From contig NZ_CP086594.1 of the NCBI RefSeq assembly GCF_020866845.1, positions 1,426,001 through 1,490,000 on the forward strand: DNA of 64,000 bases, in the 5' to 3' direction. The position numbers were made by a program, and so were the translations under genes. Under the pieces are notes generated by a model. The model was not told where the DNA came from. It did no database searches and saw nothing but the letters and a program-made list of their open reading frames with translations. This DNA is from Sphingomonas radiodurans (GTDB lineage Bacteria; Pseudomonadota; Alphaproteobacteria; Sphingomonadales; Sphingomonadaceae). Below are positions 36,608-46,585 of the stretch, piece by piece (position 1 is the first letter of the stretch; every line of letters starts with the position of its first letter).

Positions 36608-36793
36608 TCAGAATGCGATCGACGGATCGCCAGCGTCATCCGGGTGCGTAAGCGCTGCCAGCCGCTGCGCATACGCCACGGCCAGGCCATGATGCGATGC
36701 CCGCGCGCAGCTGTCGGTGGACGCAATGGCCAGCGCCGTCGAACGGGCAATCCGCCGGGCACAATAAGCGGCTTCAGCAGCATGATCGGGCAT
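36608..36793 (-). CDS. Small conserved-type helical protein (61 aa)
   Basis: A 61-residue, mostly helical protein (ARRIARSTALAIASTDSCAR, then HHGLAVAYAQRL) resembling small sphingomonad proteins with a D-x-x-A-R-A-x-H-x-x-L-A-x-x-Y pattern. A strong ribosome site GGAGGT (complement of 36799-36804) sits 5 nt before the ATG at 36793, which supports translation. Function unknown. It follows ackA on the same strand, so it may be the last gene of the phosphoketolase operon or have its own promoter in the 129-bp gap. Confidence 0.65.
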   Translation of the reverse strand: MPDHAAEAAYCARRIARSTALAIASTDSCARASHHGLAVAYAQRLAALTHPDDAGDPSIAF

Positions 36794-36858
36794 GGGAGAC
36801 CTCCAGAGCGGGTTCCCGCGTCGCCAGATCGCGGACAACGGGTCATGTCTCGTAGATA

Positions 36859-36872
36859 GTGCGCCGGCGCAC
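36859..36872. promoter_or_regulatory. Perfect 14-bp palindrome
   Basis: GTGCGCCGGCGCAC is self-complementary and lies 66 bp upstream of the small 61-aa gene and 51 bp after the ackA stop (both on the minus strand). It could be an operator or part of a terminator; no T-run follows. Confidence 0.3.
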
Positions 36873-36922
36873 GATCCACGACGATCGGGATGTACCTAGG
36901 GCGCCTCAGACGCCGGGCCGGA

Positions 36923-37992
<1,070 letters not shown>

Positions 37993-37996
<4 letters not shown>

Positions 37997-40368
37997 GCCG
38001 GCCAGCGCCAGTCGAGCACCTCGGGCATGTCGTCGCCCTCTTCGGCGATATAGGATTTGTGCCGTTCCATTGTCGCCCAGTAGCGCGCGGTCTCGGCCGG
38101 CACGCGATCCGCCAGCCGCGGGATCCGCTCGATCGCGTCGAGCGCGAGGCGGTAGCGGTCGACATCGTTCAGGACCACCATGTCGAACGGCGTGGTCGTG
38201 GTCCCTTCTTCCTTGTAGCCGCGGACGTGGATGTTCGCATGATTGCTGCGGGCATAGGTCAGCTTGTGGATCAGCGCCGGATAGCCGTGATAAGCGAAGA
38301 TCACCGGCTTGCCGGCAGTGAACATCGCATCGAACGCGCGATCGTTCAGCCCGTGCGGATGTTCGGACTGCGGCTGCAGGACCATCAGATCGACCACATT
38401 GACCACCCGGATGCGAATGTCGGGAACATACTCGCGCAGCAGCGTCACCGCCGCGAGCGTTTCCAGCGTCGGGACGTCGCCGGCACAGGCCATGACGACG
38501 TCGGGATCCTCGTCGTCCCCCGCCCAGGACCAGACCCCGGCCCCGACCGTGCAGTGCCGGACGGCGGCATCCATGCCGAGCCACTGCCAATCGCGCTGCT
38601 TGCCGGCGACGATCACGTTCACATAGCCGCGGCTGCGCAGACAGTGATCCGCCACCGACAAAAGGCAGTTCGCATCCGGCGGCAGATAGATCCGCGCGAC
38701 GTCCGCGGTCTTGTTGGTGATATGATCGATGAAGCCCGGATCCTGGTGCGACAGGCCATTATGATCCTGCCGCCAGACGTGCGAGGTCAGCAGATAGTTG
38801 AGCGATGCGATCGGGCGGCGCCACGGGATCGACTTGGTGACCTTCAGCCACTTCGCGTGCTGATTCACCATCGAATCGACGATGTGGATGAACGCTTCGT
38901 AACAAGAGAACAGCCCGTGCCGGCCGGTCAGCAGATAGCCCTCGAGCCAGCCCTGGCACAGATGCTCGCTCAACACCTCCATCACCCGGCCGTCGGTGCT
39001 CAGGTCGGTGTCGTCCGGGTGCGTTTCGGCCATCCAGACCTTGTTCGAGGCATCATAGACATCGGCGAGCCGATTGGACGCGGTTTCGTCGGGGCCGAAC
39101 AGGCGAAAGTTCGCGGTGCCCATGTTGAGCGCCATCACATCGCGCAGATAGTGGCCCAGAACACGCGTCGCCTCCGCCGCGACCTGGCCGTGGACAGGCA
39201 CCGGGACGGCGAAATCGTGGAAGTCGGGCAGCGACAGCGGGGTCAGCAACTCGCCGCCATTGGCCTGCGGGTTCGATCCCATCCGGCGACGCCCGGTCGG
39301 CGCCAACGAGGCATAATCGTCGCGAAACTTGCCGTTCGCGTCGAACAGCTCCTCCGGCCGATAGCTGCGCATCCAGTCTTCGAGCTGGCGCAGATGCTCG
39401 GGATCCTTGAAGTCCGCGATCGGCACCTGATGCGACCGCCATGTTCCCTCGACGGGCTTGCCATCAACGACCTTGGGGCCGGTCCAACCCTTGGGCGTGC
39501 GGAACACGATCATCGGCCACCGTGGCCGTTCGGGTGACGCGCCCTCGGCGCGCGCCGCCGCCTGAATGGCCTGGATGCGTGCCAGTGCGGTGTCGAGCGT
39601 CGCGGCAAGCTGCTGGTGCACCTGCTCGGGATCGCTGCCTTCGACGTAGAAGGGTTCGTGGCCATAGCCGCGCAACAAGGCATCGAGCTCGTCGTGATCG
39701 ATGCGCGCCAGGATCGTGGGGTTCGCGATCTTGAACCCGTTGAGATGCAGGATCGGCAACACCGCGCCATCGCGCGCGGGGTTCAGGAACTTGTTCGAGT
39801 GCCAGCTGGCGGCCAGCGCGCCGGTTTCCGCCTCGCCGTCGCCGATGATGCACGCGACCAGCAGGTCAGGATTATCGAACGCCGCGCCATAGGCATGGGC
39901 GAGCGAATAGCCCAGCTCGCCGCCCTCGTGGATCGATCCGGGGGTTTCCGGCGCGACATGGCTCGGGATACCGCCCGGCCACGAGAACTGGCGGAAAAGG
40001 CGGTGCATTCCCGACCGGCTGCGCTCGATCGCAGGATAGCGCTCGGTGTACGACCCTTCGAGATACGTGTGCGCGACCAGCCCCGGCCCGCCGTGGCCGG
40101 GGCCGATGATGTTGATCATGTCGCGATCATGCTCGACGATTAGCCGGTTGAGATGGACGTAGAGGAAGTTCAGCCCCGGGGTCGTCCCCCAATGGCCGAG
40201 CAGCCGCGGCTTCACATCGGCGATCGTCAGCGGGCGATCGAGCATGGCATTGTCGCGCAGGTAGATTTGGCCGACGGACAGGTAATTGGCGGCGCGCCAA
40301 TAGCCGTCCATGCGACGCAGTTGATCGGGGCTGAGCGTCGGGCCGCCGGTTTCGTTCAGGATGGTCAA
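37993..40368 (-). CDS. xfp: Xylulose-5-phosphate/fructose-6-phosphate phosphoketolase
   Basis: A 791-residue thiamine-diphosphate enzyme that splits xylulose 5-phosphate (and often fructose 6-phosphate) with phosphate to acetyl phosphate plus a shorter sugar phosphate. [39 protein letters not shown] and [20 protein letters not shown] are family signatures, the last being the ThDP/Mg site. Length is typical. The TTG start at 40368 is supported by its 4-bp overlap (TTGA) with the upstream oxidoreductase stop and by the family N-terminus [20 protein letters not shown]. It is coupled to ackA downstream. Confidence 0.95.
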
Positions 40369-41036
40369 TCCGGCTGCCCCTGTGTGACGGCGCCGGCGTG
40401 AAGCGCGGCGACTTCGACACACAGGCGCTGCGCCTCGTCCTTGACCTGCGTCAAATGATGCGCTGCCGCGCTCTCCGCGAGATCGTCGGTAATGTAGGCG
40501 AAATGGACATGCTTCTCGCCGCGCATGCCGAAGGCGTGCATCAGATAGCGATCGAATACCGTGTTGAGCGCTGACTGCTGCCCCTGCGCGTCGAGCCACG
40601 CTTCATCCGCCGCCGAGGTCGTGAAACTCACCAACTGCTGCTCGCCGAGGAGGCTGGTGGGGGCCTGTTGCTGAATCGCCGCAGGCACGACCCCAGTGCC
40701 CAGCACCCGATCGACATAGCCCTTCAGCATCGCCGGCGCGCTGCCGAACCAGATCGGGTAGATCAGCACGAGCACGTCGCTGCGCCGGATGATCTCGATC
40801 TCGTCGGCGACATCGCGCAGCGGATGGGGATGTTCGGGGCCTGGACGTTCGATCGCCTTCAGGACCGGGTCGAAGCCGATATCATATAGGTCGCGGAGCA
40901 CGACCTCCTGGCCGCACCAGCGCACCGTATCGCAATACGCCTGCGCGATGGCGTGATTGAAGCTGCCCGTGCCCGGGTGACACAGGACGACGACATGCCG
41001 ACCGGCGGCTTTCGATGCTTGAGATTTGTCGGCCAT
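40365..41036 (-). CDS. NAD(P)H:quinone oxidoreductase-like flavodoxin-fold protein
   Basis: A 223-residue protein of the Flavodoxin_2 (NQO/MdaB-like) family. [20 protein letters not shown] is the FMN/FAD phosphate-binding loop, [20 protein letters not shown] with [16 protein letters not shown] is the family core. It likely reduces quinones with NAD(P)H in a two-electron step. The Met at 41036 is chosen as start because upstream sequence is not conserved-looking. It heads the operon with xfp and ackA. Reoxidation of NADH and quinone reduction would suit the alternative oxidase made by the neighbouring operon. Confidence 0.85.
   Translation of the reverse strand: MADKSQASKAAGRHVVVLCHPGTGSFNHAIAQAYCDTVRWCGQEVVLRDLYDIGFDPVLKAIERPGPEHPHPLRDVADEIEIIRRSDVLVLIYPIWFGSAPAMLKGYVDRVLGTGVVPAAIQQQAPTSLLGEQQLVSFTTSAADEAWLDAQGQQSALNTVFDRYLMHAFGMRGEKHVHFAYITDDLAESAAAHHLTQVKDEAQRLCVEVAALHAGAVTQGQPD
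40441..40454. promoter_or_regulatory. FNR/FixK-like palindrome TTGAC-N4-GTCAA
   Basis: TTGACCTGCGTCAA is a perfect match to the FixK/FNR box pattern TTGAY-N4-RTCAA. It lies inside the oxidoreductase gene, 72 bp before the phosphoketolase start codon, so it could control an internal promoter for xfp-ackA. No fixK gene is in the window, and the site is coding. Confidence 0.3.
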
Positions 41037-41163
41037 CGAGATCCGTTCCGATCGTTCGGCGCGGCTTTCAATTGGCCGGCGCAAGGTGGGCGCGGCCGTC
41101 GCAGCGGACAGCCAGCATCACCATTCGCTTAGCCGATCGGATCGGCGGATTTGACCCTCGGTA

Positions 41164-41170
41164 ACTACGC
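41164..41170 (-). promoter_or_regulatory. Variant FixJ-type half-site (ACTACGC), site D
   Basis: ACTACGC (GCGTAGT on the minus strand) differs by one base from the ACTACGT found at the other three sites. It lies 128 bp upstream of the oxidoreductase-xfp-ackA operon. Flanking CCTCGGTA resembles CCTCGTCT at site C. Confidence 0.3.
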
Positions 41171-41214
41171 AGTGCGGGGCGCGCACGCGTATCAGAACGC
41201 AATCAGACAAGGTA

Positions 41215-41240
41215 AGCCGGAGGCGGTTACGCCTCCGGCT
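41215..41240 (-). terminator. Strong hairpin after the PA2169-family gene
   Basis: An 11-bp perfect stem (AGCCGGAGGCG/CGCCTCCGGCT) around GTTA lies 8 bp after the stop of the 41249-41701 gene on the minus strand. A moderately T-rich sequence (TTACCTTGTCTGATT) follows. It is the most terminator-like structure in the window and isolates the stress gene from the oxidoreductase operon downstream. Confidence 0.7.
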
Positions 41241-41248
41241 CAATCCGA

Positions 41249-41701
41249 TCAGGCTTCCATCGAATGCTTCAGATCGCGCATCTCGTCATGCCCGCTCTTA
41301 ACCGAACCCCAGGCCGACCCGATCGCCGACTTCGTGGCCGCGGAAAGCTCGTTGTCCTGCATCGCGCTTTCGAACTTCGCCTTGATATGATCCTCGCCGC
41401 GCTCGACTTCGTTCACGATCGCCTTGTCGTCCTGGCCGGTGACTGCAGCCTTCAGGTCGAGGAACACCCGATGCGCGCCGGCCAGCACGGTGCCGTCGTC
41501 TTCCGGATTGCCGCCCTGACGCGCTACTTCAGCCTGCAGGTCCGTTACAACCTGACGGCGCTCGGACGCGCGCGCAAGGAAACGATCGGTGAACCGGCCG
41601 GTCTCGGCGTCCTTGGCGGCAGCTTCATAACCGTCGGCGCTGTCGAGCGTCGTTGCGATCAGGCCGTTCAGCGTGCGAATGTCGTGGCTGGTGTCAGTCA
41701 T
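41249..41701 (-). CDS. PA2169-family (DUF2383) four-helix-bundle protein
   Basis: A 150-residue ferritin-like helical protein. DIRTLNGLIATTLDSADGYE starts the DUF2383 domain, followed by RFLARASERRQVVTDLQAEV and GEDHIKAKFESAM; spaced Asp/Glu/His residues suggest, but do not prove, a metal site. Function is unknown; relatives are often stress induced. An AAGGGAG ribosome site precedes the ATG. An EcfG promoter lies 30 bp upstream of the start and a strong hairpin follows, so it should be a single-gene unit of the general stress regulon. Confidence 0.88.
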   Translation of the reverse strand: MTDTSHDIRTLNGLIATTLDSADGYEAAAKDAETGRFTDRFLARASERRQVVTDLQAEVARQGGNPEDDGTVLAGAHRVFLDLKAAVTGQDDKAIVNEVERGEDHIKAKFESAMQDNELSAATKSAIGSAWGSVKSGHDEMRDLKHSMEA

Positions 41702-41730
41702 GGGTTACTCCCTTACAATGAAGTAGGTTT

Positions 41731-41755
41731 AACGGGCGCCCGACGCATCCGTTCC
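41731..41755 (-). promoter_or_regulatory. EcfG (general stress response) promoter
   Basis: GGAAC (complement of 41751-41755) and CGTT (complement of 41731-41734) are separated by exactly 16 nt on the minus strand. A transcript would begin ~23 nt before the PA2169-family ATG at 41701. This is the second consensus EcfG promoter in the window. Confidence 0.82.
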
Positions 41756-41808
41756 GGCATCCGCGGTTGATCTCTTCCGCTCGCCTGCAGACCTGTTAGC
41801 TTTCTGAC

Positions 41809-42954
41809 ATGCTCGACGGTCTTGTTTTCGGCTGGCGTTCGGCTCTGCTGACATTCGCAGTACTGCAACTGCTGGCAATCGCGGCAGCGTTGCCGCGGAC
41901 GATCGTGAACCGGACGGCGAACCGCACCTTGGCGGCGCTGCTGGTCGTTCTGGCCGGCGTGCTGGCGCCGTGGCTGATCGGCTTTGCCGGCTTCTACGAC
42001 CGCTGGCGCTGGCTCACCTTCGCGCCGCTGGCCTGCCCGCTGGCGATTGCGCCGCTGCTTTGGTTCTACGTTCATGCCCTCGTGCAAGGACGGTGGCCGC
42101 GCGATGCTCGTCTGCACCTCGCGCCGGCTGCGGCGCACCTGCTGTACATGGCCGCAAGCTTTCTGTTGCCCCTGCCGCTGAAGGACGGCTGGGCGGATCT
42201 GACGCTGGGGCCAGTGAACCGTATCGCGTGGCTGTTTTCGGCAGTCGGTTTGGCGGCGTATGGCGTCGCCGGCCTGCGACTGCTGCGCCGTTATCGCGGG
42301 CTCCTCGACGCACAACACAGCGATGCGCACCGCTATGCCGCGCGCTGGCTCAGCCGCGCCATCGGCGCGACGCTGGTGTTGTTGCCCGTCTGGGCGATCT
42401 ATGCGGCCTGGAATGCCGTCTCACCGCTCGGCTATTTCGCGCTGATGGGGCTGCACCTCGCGATCGCGATGTTCGCGCTGTACCTCGCGGTGGAGGGCTG
42501 GCGCCATGCCGGCCTGCCGTTCCCGACGATGGACACGCTGGCACCCGCGACCACGCCTGAACCCGCTGGCCGGGACTGGCGAGCGCAAGGCGCCGTTTGG
42601 GCCGAGACGGTGCGACGCGAGGGCTGGGCCGCAAACGCTGAACTGTCGCTTGCCATGCTCGCGCGCCAGTTGGGCACCAACACCAGCCATTTGTCGCGCG
42701 CGCTGAACGAGGGGCTTGGAATGGGCTTCTCCGGCTTCATCAACGGGTTGCGCTGCGAAGCAGTGGCCGCGGCGATCGACCGGGGCTCTCAGGATGACCT
42801 GCTCGATCTGGCGCTGGAGGCGGGGTTCAGCTCCAAGGCGAGCTTCAATCGCGCGTTCCAGGCCGCCTATGGCATGACCCCGTCCGCGTACCGCCGCGCG
42901 GCGCGAGGACACACGTCGCAAATCGCAAATTTCACAGCGGAAGCCCGGATCTGA
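41809..42954 (+). CDS. AraC-family regulator with N-terminal membrane domain
   Basis: A 381-residue protein with seven hydrophobic segments in residues ~5-235 and a C-terminal AraC DNA-binding domain (~275-370). The domain has LSLAMLARQLGTNTSHLSRALNEGLG for the first helix-turn-helix and LLDLALEAGFSSKASFNRAF with GMTPSAYRR for the second. Membrane AraC proteins sense envelope or external signals and act from the membrane; the ligand is unknown. It is followed 19 bp later by the S41 peptidase-like gene, which may be its target or partner, and is divergent from the PA2169-family gene. Confidence 0.88.
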   Translation: MLDGLVFGWRSALLTFAVLQLLAIAAALPRTIVNRTANRTLAALLVVLAGVLAPWLIGFAGFYDRWRWLTFAPLACPLAIAPLLWFYVHALVQGRWPRDARLHLAPAAAHLLYMAASFLLPLPLKDGWADLTLGPVNRIAWLFSAVGLAAYGVAGLRLLRRYRGLLDAQHSDAHRYAARWLSRAIGATLVLLPVWAIYAAWNAVSPLGYFALMGLHLAIAMFALYLAVEGWRHAGLPFPTMDTLAPATTPEPAGRDWRAQGAVWAETVRREGWAANAELSLAMLARQLGTNTSHLSRALNEGLGMGFSGFINGLRCEAVAAAIDRGSQDDLLDLALEAGFSSKASFNRAFQAAYGMTPSAYRRAARGHTSQIANFTAEARI

Positions 42955-42973
42955 GGCGCGCCGACGGCCGCCG

Positions 42974-44434
42974 ATGTCCATGCCGCCCGACATGAACCGA
43001 CGCCAACTCATCGCCGCGCTTGCCGCGAGCGCTTTTCTTCCCGGCTCCGCCGCGGCGGCGCCACCAACGCCGGAAGCGCTCGCGACCGACATTGCCCTCC
43101 TGCGGCGCGCGCTGGCGCTGCATTGCGGCCTTCACCGGTACAACACGCCTGCGCAGATGAACGCCAGGATCGAAGCCTTGTCGCGCGACTTCGCGGCTGC
43201 CGCCGATACCGCGCAGCGCTATTTAATCCTCTCGCGCTTCCTGGCGACAATCCGTGATGGGCATAGCTACGCCAACTTCTTCAACCAGCGGCGCAGTGTC
43301 GCCGCCGAGCTGTTCGATCGACCGACCCGCGTGCCATTTCACTTTCGCTGGCTCGACCGGCGCATGGTCGTCACCGCATATGGCCGCGACCAGCTACCGC
43401 CCGGAACGATCGTCGAGCGGCTGAACGGCACGCCCGATCGCGACATCCTGTCCCGCCTGCTGCCCTACACCCGCACCGATGGGCATAACGAGGGCAAACG
43501 CGTGTCGCTGCTCGAGCTCCGCGGCACCGAGTCGATCGAGACGTTCGACGTCTTCCATGGCCTGGTCTTCGGGCCGCCGCCGGAAAGCCGGCACCGGATC
43601 GAGGCGGTAACCCCGGATGGTCGACGCTTCACGGTGGAACTGCCCGTCATCAGCCTCGCGCAGCGCCGTGCGCAGATGGTGGTTCAGGAGGACGGCGACG
43701 GCCCGATCTGGACCTGGACGGTGCGGCCGGACGGCATCGCCGTGCTCGATATGCCCAGTTGGGCGCTGTACAACAGCAAGTGGGATTGGGAGCCGTGGCT
43801 GCGCGCCAGGCTCGACACGCTGCCGTCGCTCGCGGGGCTGATCATCGATCTGCGCGGGAACGAGGGCGGGAACGACTGCGGTGCCCCGATCCTCGCGCGC
43901 TTGATCGCTACCAAGCTGACGCGCGATGCGGGCGAGCGCCGGGTTCGGTTTCGTACCACGCCGAAGGATCTCGACCCGTATCTGGACACCTGGGACGACA
44001 GCTTCCGTACGCTCGGCGTGGATGCCGCAGACCTGGGCAACGGCTTCTTCCGGCTGCCTCCCGTCGCGGGTGTCGACTGGATCGACCCTGTCGCGCCGCG
44101 GATCGTTCGGCCAGTGGCGGCGCTGGTCGGGCCGGTGAACAGCTCCGCCACCTTCCAGTTCGCGCATCTCGCCAAGCGTAGCCGCGCGATCCGGCTGTTC
44201 GGCGAGGAGACGGGCGGCAACCTGCAGGGCACGATCGGCGGCGGCTTCTTCTTCGTGCGCTTGCCCGCGAGCGGGCTGGAGTTCGACCTGCCGCTGATCG
44301 GATACGATCCGAGCGGGCCACGGCGCGATGGTGGCGTACGTCCCGATGTGGCGATCCGTACGACCGCCGCCGACATTGCCGCCGGGCACGACCCGACAAT
44401 GGACGCCGCCGCGAGGTGGATATCGTCCGGCTGA
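42974..44434 (+). CDS. S41-family peptidase-like exported protein
   Basis: A 486-residue protein with a Tat-like signal (MNRRQLIAALAASAFLPG, ending AAAAP). An N-terminal helical region with HCGLHRYNTPAQMNAR and ATIRDGHSYANF, a central PDZ-like/degenerate region, and the tail-specific protease core follow: GLIIDLRGNEGGNDCGA, VGPVNSSATFQFAHL (nucleophile Ser candidate) and FGEETGGNLQGTIGGG. It likely acts in the periplasm. The general Lys base is not certain by eye. The start may be the Met at 42992. It is downstream of the membrane AraC regulator in the same direction. Confidence 0.8.
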   Translation: MSMPPDMNRRQLIAALAASAFLPGSAAAAPPTPEALATDIALLRRALALHCGLHRYNTPAQMNARIEALSRDFAAAADTAQRYLILSRFLATIRDGHSYANFFNQRRSVAAELFDRPTRVPFHFRWLDRRMVVTAYGRDQLPPGTIVERLNGTPDRDILSRLLPYTRTDGHNEGKRVSLLELRGTESIETFDVFHGLVFGPPPESRHRIEAVTPDGRRFTVELPVISLAQRRAQMVVQEDGDGPIWTWTVRPDGIAVLDMPSWALYNSKWDWEPWLRARLDTLPSLAGLIIDLRGNEGGNDCGAPILARLIATKLTRDAGERRVRFRTTPKDLDPYLDTWDDSFRTLGVDAADLGNGFFRLPPVAGVDWIDPVAPRIVRPVAALVGPVNSSATFQFAHLAKRSRAIRLFGEETGGNLQGTIGGGFFFVRLPASGLEFDLPLIGYDPSGPRRDGGVRPDVAIRTTAADIAAGHDPTMDAAARWISSG

Positions 44435-44456
44435 ACGGGCCGAAGCCGCGGCTTGA

Positions 44457-44795
44457 TCAGCGTTGCTTTTTGGCCGTGGTCGCGGTGAAATCGGGGTCTT
44501 TTTTTGCGACCCAATCAACGAACTTGCGCACGTTGGGGTTGGCCAGCAGCATGTCCACGTCGGTGCCGTGGCGCTGCAGTTCGGAATTGGTGAAATTGGC
44601 GATCAGCGTCTGCTGGCAGATCGGGTGCATGGGAACAGTATCGCGCCCGCCGCGGCTCTTGGGCACGGGATGGTGCCACACGATCGTCTTCCCGGTGGGC
44701 CGGCCGCAGAGCCAGCACGCGACCACGGGGGCCGGCGCCTCGTCCTCGGGCGGCGACTCGACGTAAGCACCGTGTTTCGAATGTTTGCGCGCCAT
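44457..44795 (-). CDS. HNH-endonuclease-like small protein
   Basis: A 112-residue protein. A CxxC pair (CWLCGRPTGK), VWHHPVPKSRGG and HPICQQT give the zinc-ribbon HNH layout, with His-His and the final Cys in place. The C-terminal half is NSELQRHGTD then LANPNVRKFVDWV. The lone HNH fold could be a nuclease or a DNA-binding protein. Its Met at 44795 opens a short Lys/His-rich start. It stands alone between the S41 gene (convergent) and the cNMP/TrxR gene (divergent). Confidence 0.75.
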   Translation of the reverse strand: MARKHSKHGAYVESPPEDEAPAPVVACWLCGRPTGKTIVWHHPVPKSRGGRDTVPMHPICQQTLIANFTNSELQRHGTDVDMLLANPNVRKFVDWVAKKDPDFTATTAKKQR

Positions 44796-44942
44796 GCTGT
44801 CCCCCGACTTCCTGCGCTCGCTTTGATCATATTGGCAGGTTCTCGCAATCCGGTTCGACCGTGCGCGCCGCGAAGGGGCCGGGGCGATCCATCCGTTTGC
44901 GCGGTGCCCGGTTGCGGTTATCCTCGGGCGAGGGGAATCCGC

Positions 44943-46580
44943 ATGACCGATGTTCCGTTGCCCGGCGCTCAGCGGCGCGACCAGATGTTCCCGACGCTTG
45001 GGGCCGACGATGTCGCGCGCGTGGCGCGGTTCGGGGTGCCGCGGCGCTATGCCGCGGGCGAGGCGCTGTTCCGCACCGGAGCGACCGGCGTGGGGCTGTT
45101 CGTCGTCGTGCGCGGGCGCGTCACGATCACGCGGCATGATGCGATCGGCGTCGAGACGCTGGTGGTGGAGCATGGCGCAGGGGCGATCATCGGCGAAACT
45201 ACGGGGCTTTCCGGGCGCCCGGCGCTCGTCGATGCATTCGCGGCGGAGGATACCGACACCGTCGCGCTCGATCCCGCGGCGCTGCGCGCACTGCTGGTGG
45301 CCGAGGCGATGCTCGGCGAGCGGATCACGCGCGCGCTGATCCTGCGCCGGGTCGATCTGATCGCGAGCGGTGCCGGCGGGCCGCTGATCGTCGCGCCCGC
45401 CGATCATCCCGGCCGCGTCGTGCTGGCGAACTTCCTGCGCCGCAACGGCCTGCCGTTCCGCGCGCTTGATCCTGCGACCGATCACGAGGCCGACGAACTG
45501 CTCGCCTCGATCCACCCCGAGCCGGGCGATTATCCGCTGGCGCTGCTCGCCGACGGCACGGTGCTGCGCGCGCCGAACGAAGCGACGCTGGCCCGAGCCC
45601 TCGGCATGATCGGCGAAGCGGATGCGGACAAGGTGTATGACGTCGCGATCGTCGGCGCCGGGCCAGCTGGGCTCGCCGCATCGGTCTATGCCGCGTCCGA
45701 GGGCCTGTCGGTGCTCGTCGTCGACCAGCGCAGCTTCGGCGGGCAGGCCGGCGCAAGCGCGCGGATCGAGAATTACTTCGGCTTCCCGACCGGCATCACT
45801 GGCCAAGCGCTCACCGCGCGCGGCTTCGTCCAGGCGCAGAAGTTCGGCGTCGAGATCGCGATCCCGACGACGATCGCCGCGCTCGACTGCGGCGGCGCGG
45901 GCGGGATCCATCGGCTGCGGACCGAGGACGGGCGCATTTATGCCGCGCGGACGGTGGTGATCGCGTCGGGTGCGCGCTATCGCCGCCCGCCAATCGACCG
46001 GCTCGCCGAGTTCGAGGGCCGCGGCATCTGGTATTGGGCGTCGCCGGTCGAGGCGCAATTCTGCGCGGGGCAGGAAGTGGCGCTCGTCGGCGGCGGCAAT
46101 TCGGCGGGGCAGGCCGCGGTGTATCTCGCGGGGCATGCCCAAAAGGTACGGATGATGGTGCGCGGGCCGGGGCTGGCGGAGACGATGTCGCGCTATCTGA
46201 TCGACCGGATCGCCGCCGATCCGCGGATCGAACTGATGCCGCATACCGAGATCGTCGCGCTGGAGGGCGATGCCTCGGGGCTGCGCGGAATCACCTGGCG
46301 CGACCGCCAGCACGGCCATTCGACCTCGGCGCCGATCCGCAACCTGTTCCTGTTCATCGGAGCCGACCCGGCATCGGAGTGGCTGGCGAGTTGCGGCGTG
46401 ACGCTCGACGACAAGGCCTTCGTCGCCACCGCGGCTGGGCTGGCGACCGACCATCCGGGGATCTTCGCGATCGGCGACGTGCGATCGGGATCGGTGAAGC
46501 GCGTCGGCGGGGCGATCGGCGAAGGCGCGGCGGTGGTCGCGCAGATCCATGCGTATCTCGCGGCGGTGCAGCCGGCTTAG
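44943..46580 (+). CDS. Cyclic-nucleotide-binding domain fused to thioredoxin-reductase-like flavoprotein (no CxxC)
   Basis: A 545-residue fusion. Residues ~15-135 are a CRP-like cNMP domain (GLFVVVRGRVTI, GETTGLSGRPALV). Residues ~145-225 look like a thioredoxin-fold linker. Residues ~230-545 are a thioredoxin-reductase-type FAD/NAD(P)H module: VGAGPAGLAASVYA (237-250), GGQAG, VVIASGARYRRP, VALVGGGNSAGQAA and FAIGDVR. The redox CxxC expected near residue 365 reads WASP, so it cannot reduce thioredoxin in the usual way. The ATG at 44943 follows GAGGGG. Electron acceptor is unknown. A possible second-messenger-gated NAD(P)H oxidoreductase. Confidence 0.85.
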   Translation: MTDVPLPGAQRRDQMFPTLGADDVARVARFGVPRRYAAGEALFRTGATGVGLFVVVRGRVTITRHDAIGVETLVVEHGAGAIIGETTGLSGRPALVDAFAAEDTDTVALDPAALRALLVAEAMLGERITRALILRRVDLIASGAGGPLIVAPADHPGRVVLANFLRRNGLPFRALDPATDHEADELLASIHPEPGDYPLALLADGTVLRAPNEATLARALGMIGEADADKVYDVAIVGAGPAGLAASVYAASEGLSVLVVDQRSFGGQAGASARIENYFGFPTGITGQALTARGFVQAQKFGVEIAIPTTIAALDCGGAGGIHRLRTEDGRIYAARTVVIASGARYRRPPIDRLAEFEGRGIWYWASPVEAQFCAGQEVALVGGGNSAGQAAVYLAGHAQKVRMMVRGPGLAETMSRYLIDRIAADPRIELMPHTEIVALEGDASGLRGITWRDRQHGHSTSAPIRNLFLFIGADPASEWLASCGVTLDDKAFVATAAGLATDHPGIFAIGDVRSGSVKRVGGAIGEGAAVVAQIHAYLAAVQPA

Positions 46581-46585
46581 GCGCT

